Assembly (NCBI GenBank): GCA_950022295.1
Contig: OX465597.1
Coordinates: 394,511,016-394,575,015, forward strand
DNA from: Bromus sterilis
Taxonomy: Eukaryota; Streptophyta; Magnoliopsida; Poales; Poaceae
DNA: 64,000 bases
Reading direction: 5' to 3'
How positions within the stretch are numbered: position 1 is the first letter of the stretch; every line of letters starts with the position of its first letter. Position numbers and translations under genes: made by a program. Shown in pieces: positions 57,786 through 64,000 of this stretch. Under the pieces are notes generated by a model. That model had not been told where the DNA came from. It searched no databases and saw only the letters and a list, made by a program, of their open reading frames with translations.

Positions 57786-59886
57786 TTAGTTACTAATATA
57801 AAAGAAGATTATAACATGCATTCTTTGGGTGAATATGAACAAGTGACTTACCACTAAGAGCTTATACAAGGCCCGGTTCGATGCATCGTGTCGTGCCGCG
57901 GCCTCCTCGAGAGCCTTCGCCGTCCTCTCCTCCGCCAGCTGCTCTCTCTCCGCTGCCTTCTCCTCTGTCAACCGCTCCTTCTCCTCCAGTAGCCGCTGGG
58001 TGTTATGTCGCTCTTTCTAAAGAGCTTCCTGCAACCCCACTCCTCTAATTAGCATTGTAATATTCGATGAGAGAAAACAAGAATGAAAGAGTCCTTATGG
58101 ATAACCTGGATAGTGAGGTCGACTGGCCGCAGACGAGTCCTTATAGCAGGAGAAGAACTCATTTGGTGCGCCTTGATCTCAGGAAGAGTCTTATCACACC
58201 TAATCAACTTATCTCCAATGGCCATGGCGCCATGGCTCCTTCCGCCACCAGAGATCATCACCAGCTCCGGGTCAATAGGCTTCCCAATCGGGGTGTAAGC
58301 CTCCCCGTGCTTCTCCTTCGCCACCTCAGTATAAGACTTGAGCTTACTATAGGCGGCAATGTTGGTGAAAGTCGAAGGAGTGGCGAGATCCGACTCTGAG
58401 AGCGCCTTGGCCTTCTTGTACGACGCTGTATGGGACATGCCATACATGTCGAACACCTGAGGCACCTCCGTTTTATTATGCTCCCGCCTAAAAGACAAAG
58501 CAAAGCATGATATTAGTAAGTGGGTGCCTAAAAGACAAAGCAAAGAAGAATTTGCACAGACCCATTTATGCCCGTAACCAGCTAAGTTAAGGCTGCCTTG
58601 ATGGTGTGGCACACCAACCATTTGGGCGCGCCGGTCCTTGGCATTGTTGTGGACGGTCAACCAGGCATCTGAGCACCAGTGGTCCACAATGACGTCCCAA
58701 CAATCCATCTTGTCCGTACACCATCTCGGCGACGCCTAAGTTAGTAAACAAGGAAACTAATAAGTAGCCTAGATAGGAATCAAATCAAGCAAACTATTCA
58801 AGACTTAAGAAGGGTTACCGTCATGTACTGGGCCCTGGTCAGAAACTTCTTGCGGCAGTCCTTCTTTCTACGCTTGCGCCCTTGCTTGGCGTAGTAGTCA
58901 CGGACCGCCTGCACTCGCATCTCGTGCCTTGTGTTCTGCAAAGGCGCGTGGCCTCTGCAACTATCACGTCCTCCGCCTCCTGCTCCTTGGACTCATCGAC
59001 CTTGTAGTAGACCTGCAATAGCATGAGACAACACTGATGAGTGCACCAACTAGCTATTGTCAAGATTTTATTGTGTGAAACAGAAATTACCCAAAAGTCG
59101 TTGATCACCATGTCAGCTCTGGTGTGGCATTCGACCCTGTTGATGGTCGTATCCGGCGAGGCCGGGGCAGCACAATAGTGCTCCCATTTGAGTCCAGGCT
59201 GCGGAGCCTCATCAGGTCCGGGCAATTGAACCAGCCCCGGGAAGTTCTCCCTGACGAGCACACCAAGGTTGGAGTTGGGATTGCAGACACCATTGCCGTA
59301 TATCCAACCCCTGCAGTATAAAAAGACAAAGCCATCAGATAGATATAAGTATAGAAGGTACCGGAGGAGAGTATAAGTGCACTTATGTCTCTCCATCAGG
59401 CGTAATCAACCACTTATGGGCGGGAGTCACCGGCACGGACGGGAGCCGTGTACCCCCACGCTGGTACACGGTGGTACCCTCAGCCACCTCCTCCTTATCC
59501 GTAGTGTCCAGCTCGGCACCAGCCTCCCCCTCAGGTGTGTGCTTCTCCGGCTGGTCCGTCCAGGGACTCCAGGTCGTGCGGGTGGACGTAGCCTCCTCCT
59601 CCACCTCAGGCTGGTGGATCGGAGTGTCCGAGGAGGGATCCACCCTGCAGTGCTCTGGTGAATCAGCCGGAGGTGGCGGCGAGGAAGCAGCAACAGGTGT
59701 CCTTCTCCCTTTCCCTCGACCACCACCTGCTTTGCCTCTCCCGGTCTGCTTCCGACCTCCTCTCCCCCTAGGCACCTCATCAGTAGAAGGAGGAGGCGAG
59801 GAAATACTCTCGAGCAAAGACCTCCGTAGAGCCAGAGGTGGGAGCGCATGACCCCTCCCTCGCGAGCCTGAGGTCTCGCCCTCCAT
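57786..59886 (-). pseudogene. CACTA-D second gene, Ptta/En/Spm (Transposase_24)-like
   Basis: Candidate ATG 59886 (MEGETSGSRGRG), then a Pro/Arg-rich first exon to about 59395, and exons with GWIYGNGVCNPNSNLGVLVRE (about 59310-59200), YYKVDESKEQEAEDV, RAQMVGVPHHQGSLNLAGYGHKW (58640-58560), REHNKTEVPQVFDMY with HTASYKKA (58490-58050), and a Glu/Arg coiled coil (58020-57860). The HQGS...LAGYGHKW and tail pattern fits the plant transposase family PF03004, the TNPA-like partner that binds subterminal repeats. Near 58930 the frame used by the long ORF differs from the likely exon frame. I cannot say if the gene is intact. Confidence 0.65.
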
Positions 59887-59895
59887 ATCTCGCAC

Positions 59896-61570
59896 TTACT
59901 CGATGTACGGTCGCACTTCTGTTAGGTTGGTGAAGATATACAGTGTAAGAGTCCTCCATTCTTTGATATCCAAAATCTTATTTCTCGAAGCACCAAAAAG
60001 TCCGAGCTTCCCTTTGAATAGGCTGAGGTTGGATTGACGCTGTTGGGGGTCGCCAGTATTGTACCGAGGCTTTGGATTATGCAAATGGAGATTTTTGGCT
60101 TCATAATGTGCTGTCACGACGGTAATGAAAGCCTCGGCCATCGATGCTTCAATTCTACGTTTATTTTTACATTTTGCTCGAAGCGTCTTCTGCATTCTCT
60201 CCATTGAATAGCACCAACGATTTTGCACAGGGCCCCCTAATCTTGCCTCGGTCGGGAGATGCAATATCAAATGCTGCATCGGATTAAAAAACCCAGTGGA
60301 AAGATCTTCTCTAACTTGCAGAGCAACTCCAGCGCCATATCTTCCATGTCTTCTAGCACGCCATCGGATAGTTCTTTAGCACAAAGAACACGAAAGAAAT
60401 AGCTCAGTTCTGCCAGTACTAGCCACTCTTCCTCGGGGATATAGCCACGCAACATCACCGGCATTACCCTCTCAAGCCATATGTGCCAATCATGACTCTT
60501 CAGCCCAAATATTTTATGTTTTTCAGGACTCGCTCCCCTCCTCAGATTCGCTGCATACCCATCGGGGAACATCAAACTGTTTTGCACCCACAAGAGAATT
60601 TCCCTGATATGCCCCCTTTCAAGATTGAACCAGGCCCTTGGCTTGGACCAATTCTTCTTTCCATTCGGCTGTCGCATGTTCTGTGAGGGTTTATCACATA
60701 GAGTCTCCTGGTCGACTCTAGCTTTAGGATTATCCTTTGACTTCCCATCTATGCCAAAAAATGTACCAAACAGGGCCTCGCTGATATTTTTTTCAGTGTG
60801 CATCACGTAAATATTGTGTGGAAGTTCGAGGTCTTGGAAGTAGGGGAGATCCCAGAAGCATGTCTTGTGAGTCCAGGCGTGTTCCGAATTATATCCCTTA
60901 AAATACCCGGGACGTTCTGGATCAGGCTCGAGAGAGTTCAACTGTGCCAAGACATGTTCGCCCGTCATCGTAGGTGCTGCCAGGTTTTTGACAACTTTTC
61001 CTTTGATGAAGTTCTACTTGTCTTTTCTAAAATGATGCTTAGGAGGCAGAAACTGTCTATGCAAGTCGAAGCAGGAATACTTGCCACCCGCCTTCAACCA
61101 ATGAAATTGAAGAGCAGCCTTGGATGTTGGGCACCCGAACTTTCCATGAACACAAAAGCCAGCGAAAAGCGCATACGCCGGCAGGTCATGCATCGAGTAC
61201 TGCTACCAAACAAGCATTTTGAAGGTCTTTTTGCTAGCTGCATCGTATATCTTGAACCCTTCGTCCCAAGCTTGTTGCAATTCCTCCTTAAGCGGTTGCA
61301 TGTACACATCCATATTCTTCCCCGGATATTTGGGCCCTGGTATTATCAACGTAAGAAAATGTTCTTCCTTTTCATAATCTCTGAGGGTGGGGAGATTGAG
61401 TGGCATGACAAATATAGGCCAACAACTTTATGAGGCTGCCATCAGACCGAAAGGATTGAACCCATCTGTGCCGACGGTGATTCGGCAATGCCTTGGCTCC
61501 TTAGATTTTTTCGAATGTTTTTCATCCAAGTGCTTCCATGCTGAACTATCTGATGGGTGAGTCAATATTC
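59896..61570 (-). pseudogene. TNP2-like: CACTA-D TNP2-type transposase, truncated by the Copia insertion
   Basis: From the insertion point: WKHLDEKHSKKSKEPRHCRI, then VGTDGFNPFGLM (hallmark core motif, about 61470), LIIPGPKYPGKNMDVYMQPL (61340-61280), NIYVMHTEKNISEALFGTFFG (60810), LKSHDWHIWLERVMPVMLRG (60500), and DUF4218 (MQHLILHLPTEARLGG, 60279 on). The first part of the protein lies beyond the Copia element. Frames change near 61010-61200, and there is a shift in the T6 run near 60280. The last exon ends TAA 59896-59898, but a good donor (CGA-GTAAGTG) overlaps that stop, so splicing onward is possible. More distant from the CACTA-1/2 TNP2 than those are from each other. Confidence 0.8.
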
Positions 61571-63357
61571 TGTTGGATATATGCTCTAGAGGCAAATAAT
61601 ATATGACTATTCCAATATATCTAAGCAAGTTCATAACCAGTTTCATACCGTGCTAGAACTGCGTCAGTGAAACAATGATGCAGGTGTGGTATAGAAACCC
61701 CCAGAGTTCCTAGTTAGCCTCTACATCGATAACTAGTTCATGGTCAACATGATGGTCGTGGTTTCGCGATCATGGACAATTAAGTCTCTTGACTATGAGG
61801 TCACCTCACGGGTTAAGTGACGTGATGAACATTACCCAAAGTAAGCATTGCAGCATGATCAAATCTTATGAAGGTTCAGTGTTGTAATTACAGAATGTGG
61901 TAGACCGTTCCTTCGACCGTGAGTACATGCATAATTGCTATCTTCCCGGATGCTTTGACTTACATCCCACCACCTGACTGAAATATGCGGGTCATAACGG
62001 TTGTATCTTGGGTATTCCGTGGAGATATGTTGAGGAGTATTGTTTACAAGAGCGGGATTTGTCAATCCATGTAATGGATAGATACTCGGGGCCCACTCGG
62101 TGAGATTCCATCCATAAAGCTGCGCAGCGTGTGACTAGGTCACGGGGATGAATATCACGGGAACGAGTGAATAAGGATTAGTTCAGAACGAGGTTGAACC
62201 AGACATAGGATGTCATTGATCGAATCTCGAAACAATCCAGTATCGCTGACAAAGGGAATGCTATACGGCGTAAGGTCCAATCGGTGTTGATATCCGGAAT
62301 GCACAGGGGTCATTATGGGCATCCAGGTCCCGCTGATGATCATTGACTGTATGCCTCTGCTCGGTCATGACTGGAGTGTTCTCGGACCGTAGGGTAACAC
62401 ACTTAAGGGCTCGATGAAATCAGAGACCTTTTCGGAACTATCGGAGTTACTGGAGAATAAGAGAGAACTCCGAAATCGGTTCGGAGGGGAGACGGAAAAG
62501 TTCCGTGGTTCCGAATTGTTCGGAAAGTTATTTAGATATGTTTTATTATTTAATTAATGAATTAAATATTAAAATCTAATTAAAAAATTAATGGAATAAT
62601 ATTCCTTTTGGTTTTTATTTTTTCTTTGAGAAAGAAGAAAGAAAAAAAAGGAAAAGGAAAAAGAAAAAAAAGGAGGTGCTAGTGCGCCATGGGCATGGGG
62701 CCCATGTGGGCCAAGTGGCCACAAGGCCACCACGCCTTGGCCTCCCTAGTGGCCGGCGGCCACCAACCCCCCATGCGGCCATGCGTGCATGCATGCACAC
62801 GCATGTGGTACCATTAGTACCACATTGCTAATGCAAGTGCCTGCACACCCCTTTTTCCCCTATATATAGATATGGTGGGTGCCCCTTTTTCAACACAGAA
62901 AATTCCAAAAAAAATACAGATAAATTCTGTAGATCTCTCTCTCCCTATTTCTCCCTCCTATGAGCGGACTCCCCTTGTTTGGAGTCTGCACTAGGTTGGG
63001 GATGTCTCCACTATACGCACGCCGTCGTGCTGCTGAAACTCTGGTTCCGGAGGTCTGCTTCCGCCACCTCCGCTGAATCGGAGAACGGAGGTCGTCATCG
63101 AGTCTCGTACGTGTGCGAGTACTACGAGGTGCTGCACGTGTGGCACTACACCCATCCGGGTGCTCAACACAGCCAGGGGCTGTGAAACTTGATCGGCTAC
63201 ATCAACCACGTTTGTGGGAACGTTTCCCGCGCAACGGACTACACCCCGAGGTATGTTATTTCCGCACTACTGTCCGTTACGGTAATACAGCTAGCTAGAT
63301 CTTGGGTTAAGGAACGCTAGTTAGAAAAATTTGTGTTTTCTGCTACGAACCCCAACA
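61571..63357 (+). repeat. Copia 5' LTR (1787 bp)
   Basis: Bounded by TGTTGG and CCAACA. Contains a purine-rich A/G tract at 62623-62672 and GC-rich repeats with GCATGCATGC before the promoter. The partner LTR is outside the window, so exact ends rest on the terminal inverted hexamers and the primer-binding site. Confidence 0.85.
62860..62870 (+). promoter_or_regulatory. Candidate TATA box of the Copia LTR
   Basis: CTATATATAGA, after a pyrimidine-rich stretch and about 490 bp before the LTR end. Confidence 0.5.
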
Positions 63358-63358
63358 G

Positions 63359-63370
63359 TGGTATCAGAGC
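63359..63370 (+). other. Copia primer-binding site
   Basis: TGGTATCAGAGC, complementary to the 3' end of plant initiator methionine tRNA, one base after the LTR. Confidence 0.95.
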
Positions 63371-64000
63371 TAGGTCTATGCTTAGTATTACTGTACGGAT
63401 AGAACACATCGGGGATGTGGGCGTTGATTGTATGATTGTTACCCTCCCGTGTACTTGTTCACATCTGCGGCATTGTTTGATGAAGCGACCCCCGACCGAC
63501 TTTACGCGTACTCTTACGCGAGACTGGTTCCACGCTTGACATGCGGCTTGTACCGTATAAAGTGGCTGGGGGGTGTCTGTCTCTCTACTTTAGCGGATGT
63601 GGCATTTGCAACGGAGGGCCCCGTGCGGGGTGTAATAGAGACAATCGTATGGTTGACGTTGTGGTTGACTCGTTGGTTAAAACCTGTTTAACTATGAAAG
63701 CCCTAGCAGCCACGTAAAACTTGCAATATACAACTAGATCGTCTAAATCTTGTATTGCTAAGTGGGGGCTATCGTTTGTTTGTTTGTGATGTAGTGATAG
63801 CTTTGCTATGTGTTACTAGTAAGTAGTAATCGTCATCATAAAACAAACTAAAATGGAGACACTGTAGACTTAGTGATGCCATAGCCCAGACATCTTAAAA
63901 CTTGCTAGTATAGGATACACGACGGTAGCATGTGATAAGATGATCCCTTAACAAAGCCAAACACAAGTATTCTACCGAAGTGTGCACCACCTGGAAGGTT
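63371..64000 (+). other. Copia leader region
   Basis: Untranslated leader. Only short frames, none resembling gag. Confidence 0.6.

Larger units (their letters stand above)
56308..64000 (-). mobile_element. CACTA-D: CACTA transposon, left part, right end outside window
   Basis: Starts CACTACTGGAATTCACC at 56308, preceded by AAT (56305-56307), the candidate target duplication. TTTGCCGTCTGC subterminal repeats follow. Two minus-strand transposon genes lie at 57786-61570. A Copia element is inserted at 61571 and extends to the window end, so the rest of CACTA-D is not visible. Confidence 0.85.
61571..64000 (+). mobile_element. Copia-type LTR retrotransposon, 5' end only
   Basis: A 5' LTR with TGTTGG...CCAACA ends is followed by an initiator-Met tRNA primer-binding site. 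The long LTR and its start (TGTTGGATATATGC) suggest a Maximus/SIRE-like Copia family, a low-confidence recollection. The coding region would begin beyond the window. TATTC (61566-61570) is the predicted target duplication. Confidence 0.8.

Noticed and set aside
63359..63370. tRNA-like sequence
   Set aside because: Only the 12-base primer-binding complement; no tRNA fold around it.

Overview
This window is a nest of transposable elements with no host gene I can support. The mix of large CACTA (En/Spm) DNA transposons, a Tat-type Gypsy element, a long-LTR Copia element and a LINE suggests a large grass genome, most likely Triticeae (wheat, barley, rye, Aegilops). Species and chromosome cannot be read from the sequence. 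Family names are left blank where I could not recognise them.

Layout, left to right. (1) 1-20645 is the right part of an old CACTA element, called CACTA-C here; its left end lies outside the window. It encodes a Ulp1-like (C48) peptidase gene on the + strand. One exon of that gene is split by a second, nearly complete CACTA element, CACTA-1 (3337-16063, target duplication ATT). A 5'-truncated LINE (17077-20216, 9-bp target duplication) sits between the end of the peptidase gene and the CACTA-C terminus at 20645. (2) 20646-22249 plus 49756-50540 is the sequence into which CACTA-2 (22250-49755, target duplication CAT) inserted. CACTA-2 is a sister of CACTA-1. It is split by a Tat/RIRE2-like Gypsy retrotransposon (31179-45840, 993-bp LTRs, target duplication CTTGG). 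(3) 50541-56307 is degenerate retrotransposon sequence. Its main feature is two 3' LTRs of one family facing each other tail to tail, forming a 3.2-kb imperfect inverted repeat. (4) 56308 to the window end is the left part of an unrelated CACTA element, CACTA-D (TTTGCCGTCTGC subterminal repeats). Its TNP2-type transposase gene is cut by a Copia element whose 5' LTR (61571-63357) and primer-binding site are visible.

How the parts work together. Each CACTA element carries, or once carried, a TNP2-type transposase gene and a second gene. In CACTA-1 and CACTA-2 the second gene ends in a Ulp1-like peptidase domain; in CACTA-D it resembles the plant Ptta/En/Spm (Transposase_24) protein. None of the copies is intact. 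CACTA-1 and CACTA-2 carry mostly different breaks, but share one TNP2 frameshift in an A-run. The Gypsy element encodes gag-pol on the + strand and, on the opposite strand, a six-exon gene (about 1,167 residues) of the putative-gypsy-type-transposon family. All seven in-frame stops in these two Gypsy coding regions are TAG, consistent with cytosine deamination, mostly at CHG-type sites.

Order of events from nesting: CACTA-C is oldest; CACTA-1 and the LINE inserted into it. CACTA-2 inserted in its flank, then the Gypsy element inserted into CACTA-2. The two Gypsy LTRs differ at about 14 of 993 positions by my hand count.
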